Of a stretch of 64,000 bases of DNA, positions 25,680 to 36,708 are shown in pieces; within the stretch, counting starts at the first letter, position 1; the number at the start of each line of letters is the position of its first letter. The notes beneath the pieces are model-generated. The model was given only the letters and a program-made list of their open reading frames with translations, was not told where the DNA came from and ran no database searches. Source of the stretch: Nocardiopsis listeri NBRC 13360 (GTDB lineage: Bacteria > Actinomycetota > Actinomycetes > Streptosporangiales > Streptosporangiaceae); contig NZ_BCSH01000033.1 of NCBI RefSeq assembly GCF_001570765.1, positions 30,714 through 94,713 of the forward strand. The letters are read 5' to 3'. The translations under genes and the position numbers were made by a program.

Positions 25680-26299
25680 AGCGCCTCACCGATTCGACCG
25701 GCCACGTCCACGGCGGTGTCTCGGGCGTCCTCGAAGGAGACGGGGTCTCCGTCGGACTCCCCGGTGTAGGTGACCCGCACGAACAGGTTGGTGGTGTGGA
25801 AGGCGAGTTCGGCGGTGCCGGGGAGCTGTCCGCGCCAGACCTCGGCGCCGGCGGCGCCGGGGAGTTCGACGGGTTCGCCCCGGGCCGGGACCATGGCCTG
25901 GTGTGCCAGGGCCGCCGCCTCGTCGCCACTGACGGCGGGTTCGGCCGAGGCGTCGGTGAAGCGGGCCGCCAGGTCCACTCGCAGGATCGTCCGGTCACCA
26001 TCGGTCGCCCCTGCGGTGCTCCACACGCAGACGGTGTTCTCCCCACCGCTCAGGGGACCTTGTTCGTCGGTCTCCAGGACGGCCTCGGGCAGTACCTCGG
26101 CGAGTGTGTCCTCGGGGACCGCGGCACACGTGGGGGCCGCCGTGTGGGTGTCTTCGCCGCCGGGCAGGTCGGGGTCGTCGGTCGCCGCCCACATGCCGCC
26201 GCCGATGGCCGTTCCTGCCACCACCACCGCGCCCACGGCGATGATCGACGCCCTCACCCACGGTCGGTGCAGGGCTCGACCATCCTTCGAAGCGCCCAC
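25676..26299 (-). CDS. Single-pass membrane protein with extracytoplasmic domain, unknown (paralogue A)
   Basis: A 207-aa protein. It has a basic N-terminus, a membrane helix (about residues 17-40) and an exported domain starting with acidic and Pro residues. Two Cys (APTCAAV, NTVCVW) match two of the four in the gene after it. The final 40 residues contain VRVTYTGESDGDPVSFEDARD. The GTG start and the 4-base overlap with the next gene indicate one operon. No enzyme motif is visible. Confidence 0.75.
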   Translation of the reverse strand: MGASKDGRALHRPWVRASIIAVGAVVVAGTAIGGGMWAATDDPDLPGGEDTHTAAPTCAAVPEDTLAEVLPEAVLETDEQGPLSGGENTVCVWSTAGATDGDRTILRVDLAARFTDASAEPAVSGDEAAALAHQAMVPARGEPVELPGAAGAEVWRGQLPGTAELAFHTTNLFVRVTYTGESDGDPVSFEDARDTAVDVAGRIGEAL

Positions 26300-26382
26300 C
26301 GGGCCACCGCCTCCCTATGTGTGTTGCGCCCAACGGTAGGGGGCGGTGGCCGCGGTCGCGACCACCGCCCCCGTCGGGTGTG

Positions 26383-28878
<2,496 letters not shown>

Positions 28879-29144
28879 CGCTCAGTGTTCCCTTGGCCGT
28901 TTCCTGGTGTGTCGAATTCAGGTTAGCGGCTGGCGGGCCCCTTCGCGGACCGGTTTTCGGGCGACCGCGGTCCGGTTCGTCACGGAGCGTCGAAGGGGTA
29001 TCGGTGGTTTTACGGACCCCATGCCCCTCCACACCGACCGCCCGGTTTGTTACTCTGCCGTTCAAGTGGCGCAGAACACACGTCGCAGGTCATGCCTGCC
29101 GTTCGTCGCACCTGTTCCTCAATGACATGCCGCGGGAGGCCCCC

Positions 29145-30722
29145 ATGTTCAACCTGTCCACTCTCTTGGAGGACGGTGCTCGTTCCGTTCCGGAGAAGGA
29201 GTGTCTGGTCTTCGGCGACACGCGTCTGAACTATGCGATCACCGACATGATCGCGAACCAGGTCGCGAACCTGCTCGTGTCCCGTGGGATCGGGCCGGGG
29301 GACCGGGTGGCCCTGGCCAGCCCGAACCTGCCCTACTTCCCCTTCGTGTACTTCGGCGCGCTCAAGGCGGGCGCCGTGGTCGTCCCGTTGAACGTGCTGC
29401 TCACCCCGCGTGAGATCGCCTATCACCTGGAGGACTCCGGCGCCAAGGCCCTGTTCTCCTTCACCGGCTCGCCCGAACTCCCGCTGGGCGAGCGGTCCTT
29501 CGAAGCCTTCGGCCGGGTGGACACCTGTGAGGTCTTCATCGACATGCCTGCCGCGGCGGGCGCCACCGAGTCCGACATCGAGGGCGCCGAAACGATCTGG
29601 GCGGCCCTGAACGGTCAGCCGGGCACCTTCGAGACCGTCCAGCGCAACGGCGACGACACGGCCGTCATCATCTACACCAGCGGCACCACCGGACGCCCCA
29701 AGGGTGCCGAGCTGAGCCACACCAACCTGATGATGAACGCCGTGGTCTCCGCCGGACTGGTCAACCCCCACCCGGACGGGCGTGACGTGTCCCTGGTGGT
29801 GCTGCCACTGTTCCACATCTTCGGTCAGACGGTCATGCTCAACGCCGTCCTGTACCGGCACGGAACGATGGTGTTGCTGCCCCGTTTCGACGGCGCACAG
29901 GCCCTGGAGCTCATGCAGAAGGAGGGCGTCACCGGTTTCGCGGGCGTGCCCACCATGTACTGGGGTCTGCTCAACGCCGCCCGGTCCGCCGAGGCCGAGT
30001 ACGACCTGGAGCGGATCGCGGACGACGTCGTCGACGCCGTCTCGGGTGGTTCCGCGTTGCCGGCCCAGCTCGCGGAGGACTTCACCAAGCTCTTCGGGGT
30101 GGGCATCAAGGAAGGTTACGGCTTGTCCGAGACCTCCCCCGTGGCCTCGTTCAACAACCCCGCCACCGGCGCCAAGACCGGCTCCATCGGCCGCCCGGTG
30201 TGGGGCGTGGAGATGAAGCTGATCGACCCCGAGTGGAACGAGGTCGTCAAGGAGGGCGAGGAGGACCCGGTGGGTGAGATCGCCGTCCGCGGCCATCTGA
30301 TCATGAAGGGCTACCACGACCGCCCCGAGGTCAACGCCGAGGTGATCAAGGACGGCTGGTTCCGCACCGGTGACGTCGCCCGCCGTGACGACGACGGCTT
30401 CTACTTCATCATCGACCGGTCCAAGGACATGATCATCCGCGGTGGTTACAACGTGTACCCGAGGGAGGTCGAGGAGGTCCTGATGACCCACGAGGCGATC
30501 AGTCTGGCCGCCGTGGTGGGCGTCCCCCACCAGACCCACGGCGAGGAGATCAAGGCGTTCGTGATCCTCAAGGACGGTGCCGAGGCCACCGCCGAGGACC
30601 TGACCGCCTTCGCCCAGGAGAGACTGGCCGCCTACAAGTACCCGCGTCAGATCGAGTTCCGCGACGAGCTGCCGATGACCTCCACCGGCAAGATCCTCAA
30701 GCGTGAGCTGCGCGAGGGCTGA
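29145..30722 (+). CDS. fadD: Long-chain acyl-CoA ligase (AMP-forming)
   Basis: A 525-aa ANL-superfamily enzyme that activates fatty acids to acyl-CoA through an acyl-AMP. The ATP-binding motif YTSGTTGRPKG, the GYGLSETSP adenylation motif, the TGD in RTGDVARRDDDGF and the hinge DRSKDMIIRGGYNVYP are complete. The catalytic Lys is in TGKILKREL. The start at 29145 follows GGGAGG by 6 nt; open codons upstream of it are not preceded by a ribosome site. The gene ends 13 nt before a bidirectional terminator. The exact chain length of its substrate cannot be read from sequence. Confidence 0.93.
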   Translation: MFNLSTLLEDGARSVPEKECLVFGDTRLNYAITDMIANQVANLLVSRGIGPGDRVALASPNLPYFPFVYFGALKAGAVVVPLNVLLTPREIAYHLEDSGAKALFSFTGSPELPLGERSFEAFGRVDTCEVFIDMPAAAGATESDIEGAETIWAALNGQPGTFETVQRNGDDTAVIIYTSGTTGRPKGAELSHTNLMMNAVVSAGLVNPHPDGRDVSLVVLPLFHIFGQTVMLNAVLYRHGTMVLLPRFDGAQALELMQKEGVTGFAGVPTMYWGLLNAARSAEAEYDLERIADDVVDAVSGGSALPAQLAEDFTKLFGVGIKEGYGLSETSPVASFNNPATGAKTGSIGRPVWGVEMKLIDPEWNEVVKEGEEDPVGEIAVRGHLIMKGYHDRPEVNAEVIKDGWFRTGDVARRDDDGFYFIIDRSKDMIIRGGYNVYPREVEEVLMTHEAISLAAVVGVPHQTHGEEIKAFVILKDGAEATAEDLTAFAQERLAAYKYPRQIEFRDELPMTSTGKILKRELREG

Positions 30723-30735
30723 TCCCGCCACGGGT

Positions 30736-30774
30736 TCGAGGGCCGCTCCCCTTTTCGGGGGGGGCGGCCCTCGA
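30736..30774. terminator. Bidirectional terminator between convergent genes
   Basis: An 11-bp perfect stem TCGAGGGCCGC / GCGGCCCTCGA, extended inward by C-rich and G-rich arms around a short TTTT-containing loop. It ends both the rightward acyl-CoA ligase and the leftward sugar permease transcripts. Confidence 0.85.
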
Positions 30775-30792
30775 CGCGAGCCTCCCCGGCTC

Positions 30793-31701
30793 TCAGCCCT
30801 TGACGGCGCCTTGGACCAACCCGGCCACCAGCCAGCGCTGGACCAGGATGAAGAACACCATCACCGGGATGGTGATGATCGTGGAGGCCGCCATGACGTG
30901 CCCCCAGTCGTTGGCGTACTGACCGAAGAACTGACGCAGCCCGACCGCGACCGTGTAGTTCTCGCTCTGGGTCATGAAGGTCATCGCCAGGACGAACTCG
31001 TTCCAGGCCACGATGAAGGAGAAGATGGCGGTGGCCACCAGGCCGGGCGCCACCAACGGGAACAGCACCTTCCAGAACATCTGCGGCCAGGAGGCGCCAT
31101 CGATGTAGGCGGCCTCCTCCACTTCCTTGGGCACCGCCGCCACGAATCCGCGCATCATCCAGATCGCCAGGGGCAGTGACAGCGCCACGTAGGCGACCGC
31201 CAGACCCAGCACCGTGTTGAGCATCTGTAGGTCCCGCACCTGGATGAACAGCGGGATGACCAGGGCCTCCAGCGGCACCATCTGCACGACGAGTACCAGG
31301 ACCAGCACGGCCGTGCGGAACCGGAATCGGAAGCGGCCCACGGCGACCGCCGCCAGCATCGCGAGGACGCAGGCGATGGCCACGGTGATCGCGGCGACCG
31401 TCAACGAGTTGCGCAGGTACAGGAGGAAGTTGGCCTCCACCAGGACGTACCTGAAGTTCTCGAAGGTGAAGGAGGTCGGCAGCAGCGCGCCCCCACCGGA
31501 GGTGGCGCTTTCGGAGAACGCGCTGACCAGCATGAAGTAGACCGGGAACAGGGTGAAGAACAGCAGGAGGGAGACCCCTGCCGCCTTGGCGACGACACGG
31601 CCCAGGCGCAGGGAGTTCCCCCGTTTGCGGGCGGCCCGCACCTGTGCGTCCCAGTCGGTCTCGTCCCGTCCTTCGACGGTCCGGGAGCTAGAGGTGACCA
31701 A
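30793..31701 (-). CDS. Carbohydrate ABC transporter permease (MalG type)
   Basis: A 302-aa inner-membrane subunit of a CUT1-type sugar importer. It has six hydrophobic segments and the EAA loop EVEEAAYIDGASWPQMFWKVLFPLVAPG, which contacts the ATPase. It ends VAGLVQGAVKG, like the second MalG-type protein in this window. The start is a TTG at 31701 with a perfect AAAGGAGGT directly upstream; no ATG fits. It is separated from the MalF-type gene by 663 bases, whereas these genes are normally adjacent. Substrate unknown. Confidence 0.9.
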   Translation of the reverse strand: MVTSSSRTVEGRDETDWDAQVRAARKRGNSLRLGRVVAKAAGVSLLLFFTLFPVYFMLVSAFSESATSGGGALLPTSFTFENFRYVLVEANFLLYLRNSLTVAAITVAIACVLAMLAAVAVGRFRFRFRTAVLVLVLVVQMVPLEALVIPLFIQVRDLQMLNTVLGLAVAYVALSLPLAIWMMRGFVAAVPKEVEEAAYIDGASWPQMFWKVLFPLVAPGLVATAIFSFIVAWNEFVLAMTFMTQSENYTVAVGLRQFFGQYANDWGHVMAASTIITIPVMVFFILVQRWLVAGLVQGAVKG

Positions 31702-31745
31702 CGGACCTCCTTTGACGGCGATGGTCCCGAAGCACCCCGGTCTCG

Positions 31746-31776
31746 GCCGGGTAGGTACTCGCGGGACATGGCCCAG
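31746..31776. repeat. Direct repeat, left copy
   Basis: A 31-nt copy with four mismatches to the right copy 216 nt away. It lies 45 nt upstream of the MalG-type start codon. Confidence 0.85.
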
Positions 31777-31961
31777 GGCGTGTTCCGTGGATGCTGCCCG
31801 TCGCGAGCGGCGCATCCAGTGGTGCCGGCACAAGGCCGAAGAATGGAGTGCCCCTACTGTGCACACCTCGCAAGCTCGGCACTGTCGCACAGCGGGGGCC
31901 CGCCTGGGTTTGGCTGTCGACTGATGAGAACGCGGTGACGGTGCCACTGGGGCGTCGCGCA

Positions 31962-31992
31962 GCAGGGTATGTATTCGCGGGACATGGCCTAG
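31962..31992. repeat. Direct repeat, right copy
   Basis: A 31-nt copy matching the left copy at 27 positions. It lies 44 nt before the small rightward gene. Each copy is thus about 45 nt from the start of a gene on its own side. Confidence 0.85.
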
Positions 31993-32035
31993 AATCCCCC
32001 TCGTTCCCGAGGGCGAAGACGGTGAGGAGAGGTGT

Positions 32036-32323
32036 ATGAGCGGTTTCGCCGAGCTCTCCCCCACCGAGGTGATCGCCGCGTGGATCCCGCACGACGCCAG
32101 GTTCCGCGCGAGCGCCGTCCGGCACGCCCGACGCGACCCCGGAGGTCGTCGACTGCACACGTACGTGGACGGGCTGGTCAACCGGGGCAACGACGCCGGC
32201 AGTCCACTCGACGAGGACGCCCTGCGGACCATGGCCGCCGTCCGTGAGGACCTGGAACGGCGTTCCCTGGCCTCGGTGGACTGGCGGGTGGTGCGCGAAC
32301 GCCTGATCGAGGGTCTGGGCTGA
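32036..32323 (+). CDS. Small protein of unknown function between sugar permease genes
   Basis: A 95-aa Arg-rich soluble protein with the core LSPTEVIAAWIPHDARFRASAVRHARRD and a helical C-terminus. The ATG has a strong GAGGAGAGG site 3-6 nt upstream, so it should be translated. It runs opposite to the transporter genes and splits the expected permease pair. No family recognised. Confidence 0.6.
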   Translation: MSGFAELSPTEVIAAWIPHDARFRASAVRHARRDPGGRRLHTYVDGLVNRGNDAGSPLDEDALRTMAAVREDLERRSLASVDWRVVRERLIEGLG

Positions 32324-32364
32324 GGGCGGGGCCGGGCGAGGCGTTCCCCGATTCGATCGAGATC

Positions 32365-33315
32365 TCATCTCAGCTCGTCCTCCCGGAACAGCGCGCGCAG
32401 GTAGACGATGGTCACGCCCAGGAGCAGCAGGGTGAGCATGACGGCGATGGCCGAGCCCATCCCGAAGTCGTTCTGGCCGAAGGACTTCACGTAGGACCAC
32501 ACGCCCAGGTTGAGCATCTCGGAACCGCCGACGTCACCGCCGGGCATCAGGTAGATCTGCGCGAACACCTTGAAGTCCCAGATGGTGGACAGCACCGTCA
32601 CCACCGCGAACACCGGGCGCAGCGTCGGGAACGTGACGTGCCAGAAGCGCTTCCACGCGCCGGCGCCGTCGATGCGGGCCGCCTCGTACAGCTCCTTGGG
32701 CACGGTGAGCAGCCCCGCCAGCAGGGTCACCGCCACGAACGGGAACCCGCTGTGCACGATGTTGAGGGTGACGATGGCGTAGAACCAGAACCGGTCGGCG
32801 AACCAGTTGTAGCCGCCGGGGTCTACGACGCCCATCCCCATGAGCGCTTGGGCGATCACGCCCTGGTCGACGTCGAAGATCCAGATCCACACGTAGGTGC
32901 CGCTGACCGCGGGCATGGCCCAGGCCACCATGATGCAGGAGACCACGATGATCCGTGGGAGGGGCCTCAGCGTGGACAGCAAGAGGGCGACCAGCGTACC
33001 CAGCACGACAGTGGTCACCACCGCGACCACGGCGAACGTCAGTGTGTTGACCAGTACGGTCTGCCACAGGTACGGGTCGGTCAGCAGCGTGACGTAGTTG
33101 GAGAGCCCGATGAAGTCGGACTCCCCCGAGACCAGGTTGCGCAGCTTGAAGTCCCGGAAGGACAGCCACACGATCCGTCCGATGGGCAGGAGCAGCAGGA
33201 CTCCGATGACACCCAGCGGCGGTACCAGTAGGGCCCACGGCAGGAGGGCGCGCCGCCCCCTCATGCTCAGGAGCGGCGCGTGCTTGGACCGTCGTGGGGC
33301 CACGGTGGGTCTCAA
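32365..33315 (-). CDS. Carbohydrate ABC transporter permease (MalF type)
   Basis: A 316-aa membrane subunit with six main hydrophobic segments and the EAA loop EAARIDGAGAWKRFWHVTFPTLRP. The N-terminus is basic (RRSKHAPLLSMRGRRALLP). Its ATG overlaps the stop of the substrate-binding protein gene by four bases, so the two are translated together. The MalG-type partner lies beyond a small opposite-strand gene. Substrate unknown. Confidence 0.92.
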   Translation of the reverse strand: MRPTVAPRRSKHAPLLSMRGRRALLPWALLVPPLGVIGVLLLLPIGRIVWLSFRDFKLRNLVSGESDFIGLSNYVTLLTDPYLWQTVLVNTLTFAVVAVVTTVVLGTLVALLLSTLRPLPRIIVVSCIMVAWAMPAVSGTYVWIWIFDVDQGVIAQALMGMGVVDPGGYNWFADRFWFYAIVTLNIVHSGFPFVAVTLLAGLLTVPKELYEAARIDGAGAWKRFWHVTFPTLRPVFAVVTVLSTIWDFKVFAQIYLMPGGDVGGSEMLNLGVWSYVKSFGQNDFGMGSAIAVMLTLLLLGVTIVYLRALFREDELR

Positions 33316-34595
33316 TTGCCCTCGTTGAGGATGTTCTCGATGGTCTCGGCGGCGGTGTCGGTCGCCTCCTCGACACTGGCGTTACCGTTCAGGATGTCCT
33401 GCTGCATCTTGACGATCACGCCCTCGGCCTCGACCTGCGACCAGGCGGGGACGGCCGGGGTGCTCTTGCCGGCCTCCAGCAGCTGGGTCGCGAACGGTTG
33501 CACGAGCGGGTCCTCGGACTCGGCGTAGCCCTCGATCTCCTCGACTCCGGCGGGGAAGAAGCCGCTCTCCTCTCCCCAGCGTTCGAAGTACTCGCCGTTG
33601 GTGAGGAGGTCGACGTACCGCCAGGCGGCCTCTTCGTTGCCGGTGCCCTCGAACACCGACAGCAGCGACCCTCCGGCGAAGGATTCGGTGTACCCGTCCT
33701 CCTGGCCGGGCAGCACGAACACGCCGAGCCTGTCCTCCAGGTCGGGGTTGTTCTCGATGATGGCCTTGGGGTTGGAGCTGTTGGAGATCGCCATGATGGC
33801 CTGCTCGTCGGAGAGCGCCTCCATGACGTCGATCTCGTTCCAGTTGACCGCGCCCGTGGTGGACAGGTCGTCCTCCAGGGCCAGGTCGGTGAAGAACTCG
33901 ACCCCGGCGCGCCCTTCCGGCGAGTCGATGGTGGAGCTCCAGGTGCCGTCGGCCTCCTCCACGGCGACCTCGCCGCCACCGCCCCAGATCCACGGCATGA
34001 CCGAGTACTGGGCGTCGCCGGGCACCGGGAAGGCGATCATGTCCTCCTCGGCCTCGGCGAGGTCGAGCGCGGTGTCGCGCAGTTCCTCCCAGTTGGCCGG
34101 CTCCTCGTGGCCGTGCTCCTCGAAGATGTCCTTGCGGTAGATGATCGAACGGATCGACGCGTACCAGGGCACCCCATAGGCGGCGTCGTCGGCGACGCCC
34201 ATCTCGTACATCTCCTGTTGGAACCGGGAGGGGTCGTCGATGTAGCCGGACAGGTCGTGCAGGACCCCGGCGTCGGCGTACTCCGGGGTGAAGGTGGTGC
34301 CCAACTCGACGACGTCGGGCAGGGTGTCGCCGGCGATCGCGGTGGAGATCTTGTCCTGGGCGTCCTGCCAGGGCACGAACTCGACCTCGACGCCGATCCC
34401 GTTGTCCTCTTCGAAGGCCGTCCCGACCTCGTCGAAGAAGGAGGTGGCGTCGGGGTTGGTGCCCTCCATGATCCACACCTGGAGGGTGTCGGTGTCGCCA
34501 CCGCCGTCACCGCCGCCGCAGGCCGTGGCTGCGAGCACCAAGGCGAGTGAGGCCGCGGGGAGGGGAAGGTACTGGTGTACTCGTCTGCGTGCCAT
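33312..34595 (-). CDS. Sugar ABC transporter substrate-binding lipoprotein
   Basis: A 427-aa extracytoplasmic binding protein (MalE/UgpB type, cluster B). The signal peptide has Arg residues, a hydrophobic core and the lipobox LAATAC, with the lipid-carrying Cys at residue 26. A Gly/Asp-rich linker then leads to TLQVWIMEGTNPDA, the usual start of the first lobe. RBS GGGAGG is present. It is the first gene of the operon. No glycosidase or regulator accompanies it, so the sugar is unknown. A short palindrome GTAGG-AAA-CCTAC (34638-34650) lies in its leader region. Confidence 0.93.
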   Translation of the reverse strand: MARRRVHQYLPLPAASLALVLAATACGGGDGGGDTDTLQVWIMEGTNPDATSFFDEVGTAFEEDNGIGVEVEFVPWQDAQDKISTAIAGDTLPDVVELGTTFTPEYADAGVLHDLSGYIDDPSRFQQEMYEMGVADDAAYGVPWYASIRSIIYRKDIFEEHGHEEPANWEELRDTALDLAEAEEDMIAFPVPGDAQYSVMPWIWGGGGEVAVEEADGTWSSTIDSPEGRAGVEFFTDLALEDDLSTTGAVNWNEIDVMEALSDEQAIMAISNSSNPKAIIENNPDLEDRLGVFVLPGQEDGYTESFAGGSLLSVFEGTGNEEAAWRYVDLLTNGEYFERWGEESGFFPAGVEEIEGYAESEDPLVQPFATQLLEAGKSTPAVPAWSQVEAEGVIVKMQQDILNGNASVEEATDTAAETIENILNEGN

Positions 34596-34637
34596 CGGCT
34601 CGCCTCCCGCTTTCGTTCGAGGGTCCCCTGAGGGTTG

Positions 34638-34650
34638 GTAGGAAACCTAC
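34638..34650. promoter_or_regulatory. Small palindrome upstream of the sugar importer operon
   Basis: GTAGG-AAA-CCTAC, arms of 5 bp, lies 43 nt before the binding-protein start in an AT-richer stretch. It could be an operator or a short RNA hairpin; arms this short also occur by chance. Confidence 0.35.
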
Positions 34651-34727
34651 GTAATTAACGCCGACTTGTGAAGTAAACCGCTGCCACTTGTTTCTGAGCT
34701 GTTAGGGAGTGCCGGGGAGCAGGCCCC

Positions 34728-35219
34728 TCACTCGCTCAGACCGGTGACCTGACGCAGGGTGGAGACCAGTTCGGCGCGCTTGTAGACGGCGAGGCCGATG
34801 GCGGCGTTGAACGCGGCGAGCATGTGGACGTAGACCATGGGATCGCCTCTGGTGAAGCGTTCGGCGACCTCCTCCTCACCCACCGAGTGCGCCTCCCAGG
34901 CGGTGGAGACCGCGAACTCCAGCTCCGGGGGGAGCATCTCGGCGACGGTACGGGCCACCGCCTCGCGGGAGTCGGCGGGCTTCCAGACCACACCGGTGGT
35001 CTGCACCCTGCGGCTGAGGAACGCCGCGATCACCTTCAGCTCGGACAGGACACCGTCGGAGTCGTCGGTGGCCCGTGGGATCACACCGTCCAGCTCCTCC
35101 CGGTTGTGGTCCACGTACGCGCCGATCAGCGCGATCGCGGTCTCCTTGACGTGGTCCGGCAGGTCGGGGCCGGGCCCGTGGTCGAAAGCGGGTTCAAAGG
35201 AGTGGTCGTCGGCGGACAC
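34728..35219 (-). CDS. Conserved helical protein, unknown
   Basis: A 163-aa protein. It starts VSADDHSFEPAF and is followed by a helical region containing DHVKETAIALIGAYVDHNREELD and VIAAFLSRRVQTTG. There are no membrane segments or enzyme motifs. The GTG start at 35219 has AAGGGA 7 nt upstream; upstream in-frame codons to 35336 are Arg/Pro-rich and not supported. A hairpin separates it from the methyltransferase gene, so it is probably a separate transcript. Confidence 0.7.
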   Translation of the reverse strand: MSADDHSFEPAFDHGPGPDLPDHVKETAIALIGAYVDHNREELDGVIPRATDDSDGVLSELKVIAAFLSRRVQTTGVVWKPADSREAVARTVAEMLPPELEFAVSTAWEAHSVGEEEVAERFTRGDPMVYVHMLAAFNAAIGLAVYKRAELVSTLRQVTGLSE

Positions 35220-35301
35220 TACGGGTCCCTTCGCGGCTGCTGGTACTGGACGCTGACCATGATGCCGCCTGCTCGTACCCGCGTGGGGCAGGTGGCGGGG
35301 C

Positions 35302-35330
35302 GGGGGTGTCCGCGCGCCGCGAACACCCCC
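35302..35330. terminator. Hairpin after the 10-methyl fatty acid genes
   Basis: Perfect 8-bp stem GGGGGTGT / ACACCCCC enclosing a GC-rich loop. It lies 23 nt past the methyltransferase stop on the leftward transcript. Confidence 0.7.
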
Positions 35331-35352
35331 GGTCACCTCACCCGACCCGACC

Positions 35353-36639
35353 TCAGAAGTCGGGCCGAAGCGGCATGTGGGAGGCGGTACCGTCCTGCTT
35401 GACTCCCAGGATCTGGTGGAGCTGCACGACGTCGCGCTCGAACCCGAGGACGCATCCGGCCATGTACAGGCGCCAGACCCTGGCGGTGCCCACGCCGACC
35501 TCCCGAACGGCCTCGTCCCAGTTGTGCTCCAGGTTCTCGCCCCAGTGGCGCAGGGTCAGGGCGTAGTGTTCGCGCAGGTTCTCCTGATGGCGGATCTCGA
35601 ACCCGTTGTCGTTCATGGCGGTCTGGATCCGGCCGGGGCCCTCCAGCTCACCGTCGGGGAACACGTAGCGGTTGATCACGCCCCCGGGCTTCATCGGCGG
35701 CAGGTCGTTGCGCGGGCGGGTGATGCAGTGGTTGAGCAACCGGCCGCCCGGTACGAGCTTGTCGTTGAGCGACGAGAAGTATGCGTCCAGGTTCCTCGAC
35801 CCGATGTGCTCGGTCAGTCCGATGGAGCTGATCCGGTCGAAGCTGCCGTCGGGCACGTCCCGATAGTCCATGTGGCGGATCTCGGCGAGCCCGGTCAGGC
35901 CCTCCTGGGCGATCTTCTTCGCGCCCCACTCGGCCTGTTCCTTGGACAAGGTCACGCCGACCGCCCGGACCCCGTGCTCGCGGGCCGCGTGGCGGACCAT
36001 GCCGCCCCACCCGCAGCCCACGTCGAGCAGCTCCATGCCCTTCTCCAGGCCGAGTTTGCGGGCCACCAGGTCGTACTTGCGGAACTGGGCGCTCTCCAAC
36101 GCCCCATCGAACGCGCCCACCCGTTCCAGACCGCCGTCCTCCTCGTCGAAGACCGCGCAGGTGTAGGTCATCGACGGACCCAGGACCAGTTCGTAGAACT
36201 CGTTGGAGACGTCGTAGTGATGGTGGATGACCTCGGCGTCGCGCTCCTTGGAATGGCGCGGCCCGCGCCCGAGCAGGGTCCTGCGACGCATCTCCTGGGG
36301 CGGCGGGGCGACCCGGTTGACGAACTTGACCCAGCCGACGGAGCGGACGATGTCGACGAGGTCGCGGGCGGACACGTTGACGCCCTCGGCGAAGGCGAAG
36401 TCCGTCATCCGTCTGAGCGCGGTGTACATGTCACCTTCGAGTTCGAGGTGACCGGAGACGTAGGCGCGGGTCAGGCCGACGGCGTTGGGTGACTGCGCGA
36501 GGTGGTTGACGGCGACCGGAGTGCGCACGTGCAACGTCACGTCGCTGTTCGGATCGCCCGCGGTGCTTCCGTCGTAGGCGGTGAACCGAACCGGTGCGTT
36601 CGGCCCCACGACACGCTCGAAGATCTCTGCAAGTCGCAT
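35353..36639 (-). CDS. SAM-dependent fatty-acyl phospholipid methyltransferase (10-methylene-forming, TmsB/BfaB-like)
   Basis: A 428-aa enzyme of the cyclopropane fatty acid synthase family. The SAM-binding motif LLDVGCGWGG, the HHYDVSNEFYELVLGPSMTYTCA segment and GLTEHIG are all present. Such enzymes add a methyl group from SAM to the double bond of an acyl chain in a phospholipid. The gene follows directly on an FAD-dependent oxidoreductase gene (69 nt apart), which is the arrangement of the 10-methyl (tuberculostearic) acid pathway in actinobacteria. There the methyltransferase makes the 10-methylene product. The ATG has AAGGACGCAGG upstream. The specific pathway is inferred from the pairing. 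Confidence 0.9.
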   Translation of the reverse strand: MRLAEIFERVVGPNAPVRFTAYDGSTAGDPNSDVTLHVRTPVAVNHLAQSPNAVGLTRAYVSGHLELEGDMYTALRRMTDFAFAEGVNVSARDLVDIVRSVGWVKFVNRVAPPPQEMRRRTLLGRGPRHSKERDAEVIHHHYDVSNEFYELVLGPSMTYTCAVFDEEDGGLERVGAFDGALESAQFRKYDLVARKLGLEKGMELLDVGCGWGGMVRHAAREHGVRAVGVTLSKEQAEWGAKKIAQEGLTGLAEIRHMDYRDVPDGSFDRISSIGLTEHIGSRNLDAYFSSLNDKLVPGGRLLNHCITRPRNDLPPMKPGGVINRYVFPDGELEGPGRIQTAMNDNGFEIRHQENLREHYALTLRHWGENLEHNWDEAVREVGVGTARVWRLYMAGCVLGFERDVVQLHQILGVKQDGTASHMPLRPDF

Positions 36640-36708
36640 CCTGCGTCCTTCCTCCTCACGGATGCGGCCCGACCCGCGGGTCGCGTCCCGATGGTGGTGT
36701 CCAGTTGC

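Larger units (their letters stand above)
31702..32035. other. Segment between permease genes carrying a 31-nt direct repeat
   Basis: The 334 bases before the MalG-type gene and the small rightward gene hold no credible gene. Two copies of a 31-nt sequence lie at 31746-31776 and 31962-31992, identical at 27 of 31 positions, sharing the block CGCGGGACATGGCC. Their starts are 216 nt apart. The right copy ends near a TAGAAT hexamer that could serve the small rightward gene. The repeats could be regulator sites or the scar of an insertion. Confidence 0.7.

Noticed and set aside
29010..30731. 573-codon minus-strand frame opposite the acyl-CoA ligase
   Set aside because: Antisense shadow; repetitive Gly/Val/Leu/Asp-rich composition and no motif.
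31791..32039. 82-codon plus-strand frame before the small gene between the permeases
   Set aside because: No ribosome site and overlaps the direct repeat; the downstream frame has the strong ribosome site instead.
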